This document shows, piece by piece, positions 9,959-18,346 of a DNA stretch of 64,000 nucleotides (positions are counted from its first letter, which is position 1; each line of letters begins with the position of its first letter). Source of the stretch: Bacteroidota bacterium (GTDB lineage Bacteria > Bacteroidota > Bacteroidia > AKYH767-A > OLB10); contig JADKDR010000004.1 in NCBI GenBank assembly GCA_016714535.1, positions 310,001 through 374,000 of the forward strand, in the 5' to 3' direction. The position numbers and the translations under genes are program-made. Below the pieces are notes generated by a model. It was not told the origin of the DNA and searched no databases. It worked only from the letters and a program-made list of their open reading frames with translations.

Positions 9959-9984
9959 GTCCCCGAAACCTTACAAACGGGGAC
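9959..9984 (-). terminator. Hairpin with minus-strand T-run
   Basis: GTCCCCG / CGGGGAC, 7-bp stem with 12-base loop. On the minus strand it is followed by TTTTTCTTTTAT, the form of an intrinsic terminator; on the plus strand there is no T-run. It sits 25 bases after the frr stop, so it may also protect the frr mRNA end. Confidence 0.5.
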
Positions 9985-10371
9985 AGTATATAAAAAAGCC
10001 TTTAGAAATGTCGTTGAATTATATAGTTGTTCACTAGAACAATGCAAATGTAATTGCACCTTGCTAACCAAGCGACACGGTAACCATATATTATCAACAA
10101 AATTATAAACAGAAGCGGACGTGTGCATAACGTGTTCATAAGCTATTCAAACATTGATGTATTAACAGTTCCGATTTTAACGTGGCGGAGGCTATTAACA
10201 AACGTTAATAATATAAACGTATCATTTTTCTCTCAACTAAGCCAAACAATAATCATATTGAGTGCAAAATGACAACAGCAAAAATATATGACTAAAAAAT
10301 GATGCGCGAAATATGCAGCTATTAACGCATGACTGCAACAATTGCTGCAACCGCTGTAACTTATTAAATTC

Positions 10372-10379
10372 TACATTTG
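10372..10379 (+). promoter_or_regulatory. Candidate -7 box for the DUF2807 gene
   Basis: TACATTTG matches TAnnTTTG, 37 bases before the ATG at 10417. The -33 TTTG is not seen at normal spacing. Confidence 0.35.
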
Positions 10380-10416
10380 TCACAGTATATATCACAGAAA
10401 GTAAAAAAAACAGAAT

Positions 10417-11811
10417 ATGAAAAGAGGAATCTTAGTATTAATGATATGTGCCGCGGTGCTAAAAATATATGCACAAGGAAAAATTACCGTTGAGCCATTT
10501 AAAAAATTGGCGGTTAGTAGCACAGCTAACATTAGGTTGGTAAAATCCACTGACTATGGCGTAAGTATTAATGGCGATTATGGCAGTAATTTTTTTAGTA
10601 TAAATAATCAACAGTTAACTATTACTGCACCTAAAGATTATCAGGTTACAGTGTACTTACCCACGGTAGAAGAAATTAAAGTTTCGGGTAATGCAGAAAT
10701 TATTTCTGAAGACACATTAATGCTTGAAAATCTGGAAGTAAATATTTCGGGAAAACTAAAACTAGGTTTAGGAGTAAACGCTAAAACTATAAATATTAAT
10801 ACGAGCGGTATTGGAAGTGGGTCGCTAAGTGGTGTCGCTGAAAATCTCACACTGAATGTATCTGGCACACAAAAACTTGATGCAAGTAAATTGGTAGTAA
10901 ATAAGGTTAGTGCCAATGTTAGTGGTGTGTGTAAAACTACGGTAGATGTGCGAAACGAATTAAATACATCAATCAGTGGCAGCGGTAGTATTTATTATAT
11001 AAAGGCGCCACCGGTAATAAACAAAAACAACAGCGGAGCTGTCAAGATAGGAGAAGCAGGCGAGGCCGATACAAAGGATACCACCAAGGTACAGATAGGA
11101 GGATTTGATATTTCTATTTCGGAAAAAGATGGTGCTGATATGAATAAGGATACAAAGAAAAAATCCGGGAAATCGAAATCCGATTCGGAGCCGCATTGGG
11201 GAGGGCTAGAATTAGGGTTTAATGGATACCTTCCTGACATACAAAAAACAGCTGAGTTAAATGAAGGCCCTGCAGGATATAATTATCTTGACTTGAATTC
11301 AGGAAAATCAATAGTAGTAAATTTAAATCTTTGGGAAGTAAAAGCTAATATTGTTAAAAGGCTATTTTGGTTTAATACCGGACTGGGATTCACATGGAAT
11401 AACTACCGTTTCAACAATAGTCGAGAAATATTGCTTGCCAATACAGACACTATGAAATCAATAATGTATGGTCGCGATTTAGCTAAAAACAAATTATTGG
11501 TAACGTATGCAACTGTACCACTTATGTTTGAAGTTAGCACCAATCGCAAAGAAAGTAAAGCCTTTCACATAGGTGCCGGTGTGGTAGCAGGTTATCGTAT
11601 TGGAACTCATTTAAAACTCAAGACTTCTGACAACACCAATAAGGTGCGCGATGACTATAATGTTAACCCATTGCGCCTTGATGCCCGTGCCGTGATAGGT
11701 TATAGAAGCATTAATTTGTTTGCGCAATACGGTCTTACCGATTTATTCAGAGAAAACAGAGCTCCTGCGCTCAGACCATTCAGCATTGGTATTACAGTAC
11801 TTGGCTGGTAA
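10417..11811 (+). CDS. DUF2807 (GIN head) domain fused to an outer-membrane beta-barrel
   Basis: 464 aa. Signal peptide residues 1-19 (ends KIYAQ). Residues ~25-210 match the DUF2807/GIN 'head' fold, a right-handed beta-helix made of short repeated strands: EPFKKLAVSSTANIRLVKS, LENLEVNISGKLKL, AENLTLNVSGTQKLDASKL, NELNTSISGSGSIYYI. A charged, disordered linker (KDTKKKSGKSKSDSEP) spans ~235-260. The remainder (~262-464) has alternating aromatic and hydrophobic beta strands (GGLELGFNGYLP, WFNTGLGFTWNNYRF, FHIGAGVVAGYRI, INLFAQYGLTDLF) and ends in PFSIGITVLGW, as in small Bacteroidota outer-membrane barrels. Inference: a barrel anchors the head at the outer membrane. Function unknown. Followed by a strong terminator at 11844-11863. 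Confidence 0.8.
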   Translation: MKRGILVLMICAAVLKIYAQGKITVEPFKKLAVSSTANIRLVKSTDYGVSINGDYGSNFFSINNQQLTITAPKDYQVTVYLPTVEEIKVSGNAEIISEDTLMLENLEVNISGKLKLGLGVNAKTININTSGIGSGSLSGVAENLTLNVSGTQKLDASKLVVNKVSANVSGVCKTTVDVRNELNTSISGSGSIYYIKAPPVINKNNSGAVKIGEAGEADTKDTTKVQIGGFDISISEKDGADMNKDTKKKSGKSKSDSEPHWGGLELGFNGYLPDIQKTAELNEGPAGYNYLDLNSGKSIVVNLNLWEVKANIVKRLFWFNTGLGFTWNNYRFNNSREILLANTDTMKSIMYGRDLAKNKLLVTYATVPLMFEVSTNRKESKAFHIGAGVVAGYRIGTHLKLKTSDNTNKVRDDYNVNPLRLDARAVIGYRSINLFAQYGLTDLFRENRAPALRPFSIGITVLGW

Positions 11812-11843
11812 TTAGAATACGATTTAGTATATAAAGATGAATG

Positions 11844-11863
11844 GCCGGCACCTTGGTGCCGGC
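11844..11863 (+). terminator. Intrinsic terminator after the DUF2807 gene
   Basis: GCCGGCAC CTTG GTGCCGGC stem-loop followed by TTTATTAATT, 32 bases after the stop codon. Confidence 0.75.
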
Positions 11864-12364
11864 TTTATTAATTAATATGCTTTTGCGGCATGCAGTTTTT
11901 TATTCATCCCCCTGCTCGTCCGCATTTGCAATGCGAATCCACCATTTTTATTCATCCTCCACCAATAATAATTATGCAACCAATAAATCATGCTCAATTG
12001 ACAAAAGCAATCCTATTATTAATAAAGAGTAAATATTTTTTTCATTATTCTGTTTTAAACTTATAGTTCAGTAATATGGCTAAAGCCTAAATCGGTTTGC
12101 TATCAATTGCCACAGGCTTAAGCCTGTGGCAATTGAATATTATATAGTTGGCTTTAGCCAAATTAATTAACCCCCGTTCGCTCGTCCGCATTTGCAATGC
12201 GGATGCTTCATTTTTTATTCAACCTCCAACTATATTAATTAATATGAGTTTGTGGCATGCAGTTTTTTTATTCATCACCATTCAGCCTGCTAAGCTCCCA
12301 TTAGGTCGAGTTTGCTGGTAAGGGCTAATTCGTGTAATTGTGTTATTTGTAGTTGTATAAAATA
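11864..12364. repeat. Gene-free REP-like region: palindromes and duplicated short elements
   Basis: No gene was found. Contents: (1) a 34-bp perfect palindrome at 12103-12136, arms beginning TCAATTGCCACAGGCTT, flanked by GGCTAAAGCC at 12078-12087 and its inverse GGCTTTAGCC at 12150-12159; (2) the element GCTCGTCCGCATTTGCAATG at 11914 and again at 12180, itself a small hairpin (CCGCATT / AATGCGG); (3) a ~42-bp direct repeat at 11867-11908 and 12234-12277 (ATTAATTAATATG ... GGCATGCAG ... TTATTCATC). The order suggests a cluster of REP or BIME-type elements. No RAYT transposase lies nearby in the window. Confidence 0.6.
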
Positions 12365-12395
12365 AAAAAGAGCGATAACTACGATCGCTCTTTTT
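12365..12395 (-). terminator. Bidirectional terminator after the aldehyde dehydrogenase gene
   Basis: AAAAAGAGCGAT and ATCGCTCTTTTT form a perfect 12-bp stem with a 7-base loop. A- and T-runs on either side allow function on both strands. It lies 21 bases beyond the stop of the minus-strand gene. Confidence 0.8.
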
Positions 12396-12416
12396 AACTA
12401 TAACTATATATGTTCC

Positions 12417-13982
12417 TTATATATCAAACTTTATTCCTTGAGCAAGAGGTAGTTCTTTGCCATAGTTGATGGTGTTCGTTTGTCTTCGCATATAATATTT
12501 CCATACATCGCTTCCTGATTCGCGACCACCACCGGTTTCCTTTTCGCCACCAAAGGCACCGCCAATTTCTGCTCCACTTGTTCCTATGTTTATGTTGGCT
12601 ATGCCGCAATCGCTACCTTCGTGCGAAAGGAATTTTTCGGCTTCAAGCAAATCGCGGGTAAATAATGAAGAGCTTAATCCCTGAGGTACATCGTTATTTA
12701 AATGAATGGCTTCGTCAATGGTGTCATATTTCATGATATATAAAATAGGGGCAAAAGTTTCTTCCTGCACAATGTGATAATTGTTTTGGGCCTCTATAAT
12801 AGTTGGGTGCACATAGCAGCCACTATCATAGTTTTCACCTGTGCAAACGGTGCCTCCTGCAAGCACCTTACCACCTTCGGCTTTAGCCTTTTCTATGGCA
12901 CTAAGAAAATCTTTTACCGCACCTTTATCTATTAATGGACCAACCAGAGTTTTACTATCCAGTGGATGGCCAATAGTTACACTACTAATAGCCTTAACCA
13001 ATTTCGTTGTAAATGTTTCATATACTGATTGATGTATAATAAGCCTTCGAGTGGTGGTGCATCGCTGTCCGGCAGTTCCAACAGCGCCAAACAATACGGC
13101 ACGTAGAGCCAGGTCTAAGTCAGCGTTTTCGGTAATGATAATAGCATTGTTTCCTCCAAGTTCGAGTATGGTCTTACCCAATCGCTCTCCTACCAATGTA
13201 GCTACACGCTTACCAACACGTGTGCTGCCTGTAGCGCTTATCATGGGTATACGCTTATCAGCAAGCATATTGTCTCCAACATATTTGCTTCCTGCGGCCA
13301 CAAGACACAAAACCCCTTCTGGAACCTGGTTATCTTTAAGTACTTTTTCAATTATGTTATGTACGGCAATTGCACATAGCATGGTTTTGCTCGATGGCTT
13401 CCATATTACTGTATCGCCACAAACCATGGCGAGCATGGCATTCCAACTCCATACGGCTACAGGAAAATTGAAGGCAGAAATAACACCTACAATTCCTAGC
13501 GGATGGTATTGTTCATACATTCGGTGACGAGGGCGCTCACTGTGCATGGTAAATCCATGTAACTGTCGTGATAATCCAACTGCAAAATCACATATATCAA
13601 TCATTTCCTGAACCTCGCCAAGGCCTTCCTGGTAAACTTTACCCATTTCGTAAGAGACTAATTTGCCAAGAGGTTCTTTGTATTCGCGAAGCACATTGCC
13701 AATTTGACGAACCACCTCACCACGTTTTGGCGCAGGCCACATTTGCCATTGCTTAAAAGCCAGTTGCGATGTTTGTACAATACGCTCATAATCATTGGCT
13801 GTAGCCTGTTTTAGCGATGCTATTAGCTGACCATCGCTGCTCGAATAGGAATCAATTATATCGCCAGTGGTGTTATACCACTCGGTGCCGGTGCATGCTC
13901 CGTTATTGATTTTTTTTATCCCTAGTTGCGCTAATGTTTCAGAGATGTTATAATCCTGAAGCGTTAAAGTTTCTGCATTCAT
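12417..13982 (-). CDS. amaB: ALDH7-family aldehyde dehydrogenase (piperideine-6-carboxylate / aminoadipate semialdehyde dehydrogenase)
   Basis: 521 aa from the ATG at 13982. An upstream in-frame start at 14066 is rejected because it lies upstream of a well-formed promoter (14005-14035). Class features: FNFPVAVWSWNAMLAMVCGD, ISATGSTRVGK for NAD binding, general base Glu274 in LELGGNNA, and nucleophile Cys308 in GTAGQRCTTTRR. The C-terminal signature TSGAEIGGAFGGEKETGGGR and the ending INYGKELPLAQGIKFDI are characteristic of ALDH7A1/AmaB, which oxidises alpha-aminoadipate semialdehyde to alpha-aminoadipate in lysine breakdown. The protein should be cytosolic. No other lysine-catabolism gene is adjacent, so the pathway role rests on family membership. 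Confidence 0.88.
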   Translation of the reverse strand: MNAETLTLQDYNISETLAQLGIKKINNGACTGTEWYNTTGDIIDSYSSSDGQLIASLKQATANDYERIVQTSQLAFKQWQMWPAPKRGEVVRQIGNVLREYKEPLGKLVSYEMGKVYQEGLGEVQEMIDICDFAVGLSRQLHGFTMHSERPRHRMYEQYHPLGIVGVISAFNFPVAVWSWNAMLAMVCGDTVIWKPSSKTMLCAIAVHNIIEKVLKDNQVPEGVLCLVAAGSKYVGDNMLADKRIPMISATGSTRVGKRVATLVGERLGKTILELGGNNAIIITENADLDLALRAVLFGAVGTAGQRCTTTRRLIIHQSVYETFTTKLVKAISSVTIGHPLDSKTLVGPLIDKGAVKDFLSAIEKAKAEGGKVLAGGTVCTGENYDSGCYVHPTIIEAQNNYHIVQEETFAPILYIMKYDTIDEAIHLNNDVPQGLSSSLFTRDLLEAEKFLSHEGSDCGIANINIGTSGAEIGGAFGGEKETGGGRESGSDVWKYYMRRQTNTINYGKELPLAQGIKFDI

Positions 13983-14004
13983 ACTTTTTCTAATAATTTT
14001 TCTG

Positions 14005-14035
14005 CAAAAGTAGCCGTTATTAATGTGTATGCAAT
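14005..14035 (-). promoter_or_regulatory. Promoter of the aldehyde dehydrogenase gene
   Basis: Minus strand: ATTG (14035-14032), 19-base spacer, TACTTTTG (14012-14005), followed by CAG. This matches the Bacteroidota primary-sigma consensus TTTG-N19-21-TAnnTTTG with one mismatch. It implies a short leader of about 18-20 bases before the ATG at 13982. Confidence 0.65.
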
Positions 14036-14140
14036 ATGTGGCAATAAATTGACAATAAATAGGCAAGTAATATACGTGTCGTATAGAATTTATAGTATAT
14101 TCGCACTCATCCCTATTCTAATTATTAAAAGTACTGGAAA

Positions 14141-14284
14141 ATGACTGTATTAAAAAAAATAGTTAATTCGATTAATCAAGCATCTGATAGCTTGAATAAT
14201 TGGTTTTGCCGGAAGTTCGATTGGTTTTTTACAAACGGTATAAAAGCGGAATATGTTAAAGGCTGGTATCAATCTCCTGAATAA
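14141..14284 (+). CDS. Small hypothetical ORF, 47 aa
   Basis: ATG at 14141, TAA at 14282-14284. The product begins MTVLKKIVNSINQASDSLNN and continues with an aromatic, basic middle (WFCRKFDWFF), ending GWYQSPE. A TATATTCGC sequence at about 14096-14104 resembles a -7 box with one mismatch. No family is recognised. Support is the ordinary residue composition and the position alone between two divergently bounded genes; chance remains possible. Confidence 0.4.
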   Translation: MTVLKKIVNSINQASDSLNNWFCRKFDWFFTNGIKAEYVKGWYQSPE

Positions 14285-14337
14285 AGTTCATTAGGTGTTT
14301 GCTTCCATTTAGAAATGGTTATTTAAGCATATTCCTA

Positions 14338-15156
14338 CTAGAAAGTATATTCAAAAACATTTCCCGACTTACTTAAAATATTTTTCAAATTGATACACAG
14401 TACGGGTATTTCATACTCGTTGGCAATTATTTTTTGCTCTTCAACCCCCATTACATAATTGGCCATGTTGGTTTCAGGGTCAACAGTAGTTACAATCAAA
14501 TCTATATTTAGCCTATTAGCTAACTTAGTAATGTCTTTATAAGCCGAAGAAGCGTTGTATTTAACATCAGCTAGCGAGTGTATTATGCCATTATCTTTTA
14601 AATAAGACTGCATATACTCAAAGTTGTTCTTAATTCGATTAGCCAAAAACTCATCTTTGGTTTGCTGTAGCATAAAGGTTATTTCAACTTTGAAGGTTTC
14701 GCTAAGAGATAAGATAAGAGGAAGCATTTGTTTTGCTTCTCGGGTAAAATCTACCGGCACAAGCATCCTTTTTATTGGAATAAACATTTTATGCTGAACA
14801 ACTATATAAGGAGTTTGGCTGTGTGTTATAACTTTCATTGCATTGCTGCCTATAAAGTGTTGCATTCCTTTTATACCATGAGTACCCATGATGATAAAAG
14901 AAGCCTGTGCATCTGCAGCACATTGACCTATGTGCTCAAAAATATTTCCCACAAAGGTCATAAAATCAACCTTAGCCGAATGATTGTATTTGCCCGATAA
15001 AACCTCAAGTTTAGCTTCCGCTTCGGGCCTATCTTTTTCTTTATTCAATATATGGAGTAAGGTGATACTGGCGTTTAATTGTTCGCCTACAGAAACCGCA
15101 TAACGCAAAGCGTTTTCGGTAACAGGAGTAAAGTCTATAGGAACTATTATTTTCAT
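14338..15156 (-). CDS. Tandem universal stress protein (two UspA domains)
   Basis: 272 aa. Domain 1 (~1-122) starts MKIIVPIDFTPVTENALRYA and carries the ATP-binding motif GTHGIKGMQHFIGSNAMKV (G-2x-G-9x-G[S/T] type) at ~95-113. Domain 2 (~127-272) starts KRMLVPVDFTREAKQMLPLI but has a degenerate nucleotide motif (TTVDPETNMANYVMGVEEQK), so probably only the first domain binds ATP. Cytosolic; role in stress or energy-state sensing is known for the family only. It lies 35 bases downstream of the HD-domain gene on the same strand and is probably its operon partner. Confidence 0.88.
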   Translation of the reverse strand: MKIIVPIDFTPVTENALRYAVSVGEQLNASITLLHILNKEKDRPEAEAKLEVLSGKYNHSAKVDFMTFVGNIFEHIGQCAADAQASFIIMGTHGIKGMQHFIGSNAMKVITHSQTPYIVVQHKMFIPIKRMLVPVDFTREAKQMLPLILSLSETFKVEITFMLQQTKDEFLANRIKNNFEYMQSYLKDNGIIHSLADVKYNASSAYKDITKLANRLNIDLIVTTVDPETNMANYVMGVEEQKIIANEYEIPVLCINLKNILSKSGNVFEYTF

Positions 15157-15191
15157 ATGTTTTTCTTTATTTCTAAAATTGCTATGATTGT

Positions 15192-15824
15192 TTAATCGTT
15201 ATTCTCTTCGTTTTGCAACATCGAATTCCTTTGGTTGATTAATTCTTCCAAATACTGCATTTTGCGCTCATTGCGCATTTCCTTTGCTGAATTTGTAAAA
15301 AATGTATGTGACTTAAAAAAAGTTATTTGAACTCGCAGCCAGTCTGATTCGGTTTTAATAATTCCAAAGTGCGAAAACTCATCTTTTAATTGGGAACTTA
15401 TCGGATAATAATCTTCCCTACCTAAATAATCTAAATCCGCATCGCAAATTATCCTTTCTTGAATTGTTTGAGGATTTTGAGGTAGTTTGGTTGCAAGTAT
15501 AAGTTTCGAAATTTCATCAAGATCTTCATTGGTATAGCCAAGTTCTGGCAAGTGCTTGCGAGCTACTGCACAGCCTGCCTCTTCGTGATCTTTGTATCCT
15601 CCAATTGTAAATCCAGTATCGTGGTATAGCGCTGCAGTAGCAATAAGCAACTCCAGCCGTGGATTATTTATTTTCTCCATCTTACACAAGCGCAATGAAG
15701 CATCAAACACATCTAATGAATGCTCAAGCGAATGGTAACTGAAATGCACATCAAGCTGATTTGACAGCAAATTAATTAGCTTATGCTTAGCGCCTAATAT
15801 ATCGGGAAGTATTTCCATCAGCAA
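15192..15824 (-). CDS. HD-domain phosphohydrolase
   Basis: 210 aa. Metal-binding HD signature: HSLEHSLDVFDASLRLC (~32-48), then LYHDTGFTIGGYKDHEEAG (His-Asp at ~73-74 and HE at ~86), and DADLDYLGR (~124-132), the usual H...HD...D order. HD proteins hydrolyse phosphates from nucleotides or (p)ppGpp; substrate unknown here. Two starts are possible: ATG 15824 or ATG 15818. The promoter at 15833-15862 puts transcription start close to 15826-15828, which slightly favours 15818 (MEILPDILG). First gene of a probable operon with the downstream universal stress protein. Confidence 0.82.
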   Translation of the reverse strand: MLMEILPDILGAKHKLINLLSNQLDVHFSYHSLEHSLDVFDASLRLCKMEKINNPRLELLIATAALYHDTGFTIGGYKDHEEAGCAVARKHLPELGYTNEDLDEISKLILATKLPQNPQTIQERIICDADLDYLGREDYYPISSQLKDEFSHFGIIKTESDWLRVQITFFKSHTFFTNSAKEMRNERKMQYLEELINQRNSMLQNEENND

Positions 15825-15832
15825 TGATTGGG

Positions 15833-15862
15833 CAAATTTATATTCTTTTGTAAACTAACAAA
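15833..15862 (-). promoter_or_regulatory. Promoter of the HD-domain / universal stress protein operon
   Basis: Minus strand: TTTG (15862-15859), 18-base spacer, TAAATTTG (15840-15833), followed by CCC. This is nearly the exact Bacteroidota consensus, immediately upstream of the start codon, so the leader is very short. Confidence 0.65.
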
Positions 15863-15883
15863 AAATAATGGAAATAACTTTAA

Positions 15884-17131
15884 TTAATTATTTTCTTCTA
15901 CTATGCAACAAAGGTGTACAATTGTCTCCACTGCTTTCTGCATATCCTGTATGCTCACCCACTCATGCGCACCATGAAAGGCATGTTCTCCTGCAAAAAT
16001 ATTGGGACACGGCAACCCCATAAATGATAGGCGGCTGCCATCTGTGCCTCCTCGTATACTTGAAAGACGTGGCTTTAATCCTGCTCGCTCAATTGCTTTT
16101 ATTGCATAGTCTGTTACATGTGGGTGTTTATCAAGCACCTCCTTCATGTTTCTGTATTGCTCTTTAATTATAAATTCAAAAGTGGAATTTGGATAACCTG
16201 ACATTACTTTCACTGTTAAAGCCCTAAGCGCTTCTTCAAGCTGATGCAACCCATTTACTTCGAAGTCTCTTATTATAAAATCAAGTACAGCGTGCTCCAA
16301 TGATGAATCCACTTTGGTAGGATGAATAAATCCCTGCATACCATTGGTTGTTTCAGGAGAAATTGAAACTTTTGGCAACGCTGCAATGATTTCGGCAGCA
16401 ATTTTAATAGCATTCTCCATAAGCCCTTTGGCATACCCGGGGTGTGATGCAACTCCTTTTATTTTAATGGTTACAGCATCGGCACTGAAGGTTTCATTTT
16501 CCAAATCTCCAGCAGTTTCTCCATCCATTGTATACCCAAAAGTTGCATTTAGTTTTTGCACATCAACCTTATCAGCACCACGCCCTATCTCTTCGTCCGG
16601 GGTAAACAAAATCCGTATGTCGCCATGTTTAACTTCGGGGTGTGTCATTAAGAAATTAGCAGCATCCATAATTTCGGCAACACCACTTTTATTATCAGCC
16701 CCTAGCAAGGTGTTACCACTTGCTGTTATAATGTCGTTTCCTATTTGATTTTTCAATTCAGGGTGCTTATCTATGGTTATTGGCTGGTTTGATTTAGGCA
16801 AATGTATATGGCTGCCATTATAGTTAGTATGTATAATTGGTTCAACATCAACTCCGCTGCAATCGGGTGAAGTATCAACATGGCTGCAGAAAAAAATTGC
16901 AGGGATATTCTCTTTTCTCGTATTCCCTAGAATGGTTGCATATACATAGCCATAATCATCCATTTCGGCATTATTAATTCCCAACTGATTAAGTTCGCTT
17001 ACTAATATGCGAGATAGGTTTTTTTGTTTTTCAGTAGAAGGAATAGTTGTTGAACCTGGATCACTTTGAGTGTCGATTTTTACATAACGCAAAAATCGTT
17101 CGACCACTGTAAATTGATAATTTGTAAACAT
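15884..17131 (-). CDS. pepT: Peptidase T (tripeptide aminopeptidase)
   Basis: 415 aa, the normal length for PepT, an M20-family di-zinc peptidase that removes the N-terminal residue of tripeptides in the cytosol. Visible metal and catalytic positions: FFCSHVDTSPD (His84, Asp86), LLGADNKSG (Asp146), FTPDEEIGRGAD (Glu180, Glu181), YTMDGETAGDLENETF (Asp203), and FAGEHAFHGAHEW near the C-terminus with the last zinc histidine. The lid-domain motif ASHPGYAKGLMENA is present. It stands alone on the minus strand, 60 bases upstream of the HD gene. No frame problem. Confidence 0.94.
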   Translation of the reverse strand: MFTNYQFTVVERFLRYVKIDTQSDPGSTTIPSTEKQKNLSRILVSELNQLGINNAEMDDYGYVYATILGNTRKENIPAIFFCSHVDTSPDCSGVDVEPIIHTNYNGSHIHLPKSNQPITIDKHPELKNQIGNDIITASGNTLLGADNKSGVAEIMDAANFLMTHPEVKHGDIRILFTPDEEIGRGADKVDVQKLNATFGYTMDGETAGDLENETFSADAVTIKIKGVASHPGYAKGLMENAIKIAAEIIAALPKVSISPETTNGMQGFIHPTKVDSSLEHAVLDFIIRDFEVNGLHQLEEALRALTVKVMSGYPNSTFEFIIKEQYRNMKEVLDKHPHVTDYAIKAIERAGLKPRLSSIRGGTDGSRLSFMGLPCPNIFAGEHAFHGAHEWVSIQDMQKAVETIVHLCCIVEENN

Positions 17132-18346
17132 GTTTTTTAGGCGAAGATGAAACTATTTTTTTAATCAAATAGAAAGGGATCTTACATGCGATTTTTTACT
17201 CGAGTCATCAGGTCAATTTATTGCATGTTTGAAGCAAAGCTTTTTAGTTTATTGCCTTGAGTTTGACTTTTATGAACAATTTAGGTTTTGGAGCTTTTCT
17301 AGTTAGTGCAACTAATAGTTAATAATTATGTGTAAAACGATTAATAAGCATGGTAAACTGTAAAATAATTAGCGTATAATATACAACAAGTATTTGATTA
17401 TCAAATATATAAATGGCTTTTTTTTGATGTTTTTCTGTTTTGAATCAGTTTATTCAATTTCCTTAATCACCAAAATGTGGCAGTAAGGCAATAAAAAAAT
17501 ACACTTAACCTAAATAATGTTGCTGTTCACCTAAATTCAAATCACGCTTATCATTATGTGTGGAAATCTTCTTAACATTGGCATTGAATTTGAATCCTCG
17601 AAAATCTTTCTAAATTAAGGTTGTAATTAATGGGTTATTAAGGGTGTTTTAGTAGTGCAAAACGTCCTTTGAATAAGTTTGGTAGTGCGAACTTGCCTGT
17701 AATATTTATTTCCTTATCATAATAAATTAAAAAAGCGGAGGAAACAGTAGTGCGTATTCCCTCCGGTAACAAAAGTTGGCTATCAATAAAGAAAAGTGTA
17801 TTTTATTTTTAACATAGAACCTATCAGTATCAGCCTTTTCAGCTGGTTTAGTCAATTCATATTTGATTACATCAATTTACCCATATGCAACTCCATCAAT
17901 CATTTTAATAACTATTCAACCACTTTAGACTTAAATTATCGTCATTTCATTTTATTATCAACCAATAAGCCAATCCAACTAAGCACTTCATTTCATGCTT
18001 TAATCTCACAGGAAGTTTTAATAAAATCGTTTGCACTACTTGATTTTACCTTTTTTGTATCACTTACTAACAAACTTAGCTACAAAGCGCTTCAGATTTC
18101 TCTACCTGCTATATTGTTTTTCACATGCAACTATTCAAAAGCTTCAAAATTTTTGTTGTCACTTTTTTTATCTAAAGGAATTCAAAAATTCAAATATAAG
18201 CACTTCTTATTAAATGGTAGTCAAGTTTACTGTCAAAATCACCAAATAAAAACATATTGTTCACCCTTGAATTTGGCTTATTACCCAATAGTGGGTGTTT
18301 GGCCTCTTCATCAAAATTGAAAAAAAGCATTAAATATTTCTTATAT
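17132..18346. other. Long gene-poor region upstream of the giant surface-protein gene
   Basis: About 1.2 kb. It holds a promoter-like TAAGTTTG at 17674-17681 and three copies of GTAGTGC at about 17652, 17682 and 17746. A 174-codon ORF at 17796-18320 is open but almost lacks Asp and Glu and is rich in Phe, Ile, Ser and Leu, as expected of translated AT-rich non-coding DNA; I do not call it. The region may be a long 5' leader or regulatory region for the giant gene. No tRNA or known RNA motif recognised. Confidence 0.5.

Larger units (their letters stand above)
9934..10416. other. Intergenic region between frr and the DUF2807 gene
   Basis: 483 bases without a convincing gene. It holds a hairpin at 9959-9984 and a possible -7 box (TACATTTG) at 10372-10379. 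A 63-codon minus-strand ORF across it has no recognisable features. Confidence 0.6.

Noticed and set aside
12103..12136. Palindrome as an attachment site or replication origin
   Set aside because: No integrase, no tRNA, no DnaA-box cluster and no replication genes nearby; REP-like repeat is the simpler reading.
13983..14066. Longer N-terminus for the aldehyde dehydrogenase
   Set aside because: The extra 28 residues are not ALDH7-like and would start upstream of a consensus promoter at 14005-14035.
17796..18320. 174-codon plus-strand ORF just before the giant gene
   Set aside because: Almost no acidic residues, dominated by Phe, Ile, Leu, Ser and Asn, no signal or domain; typical of translated AT-rich intergenic DNA. 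Kept only as a note on the leader.
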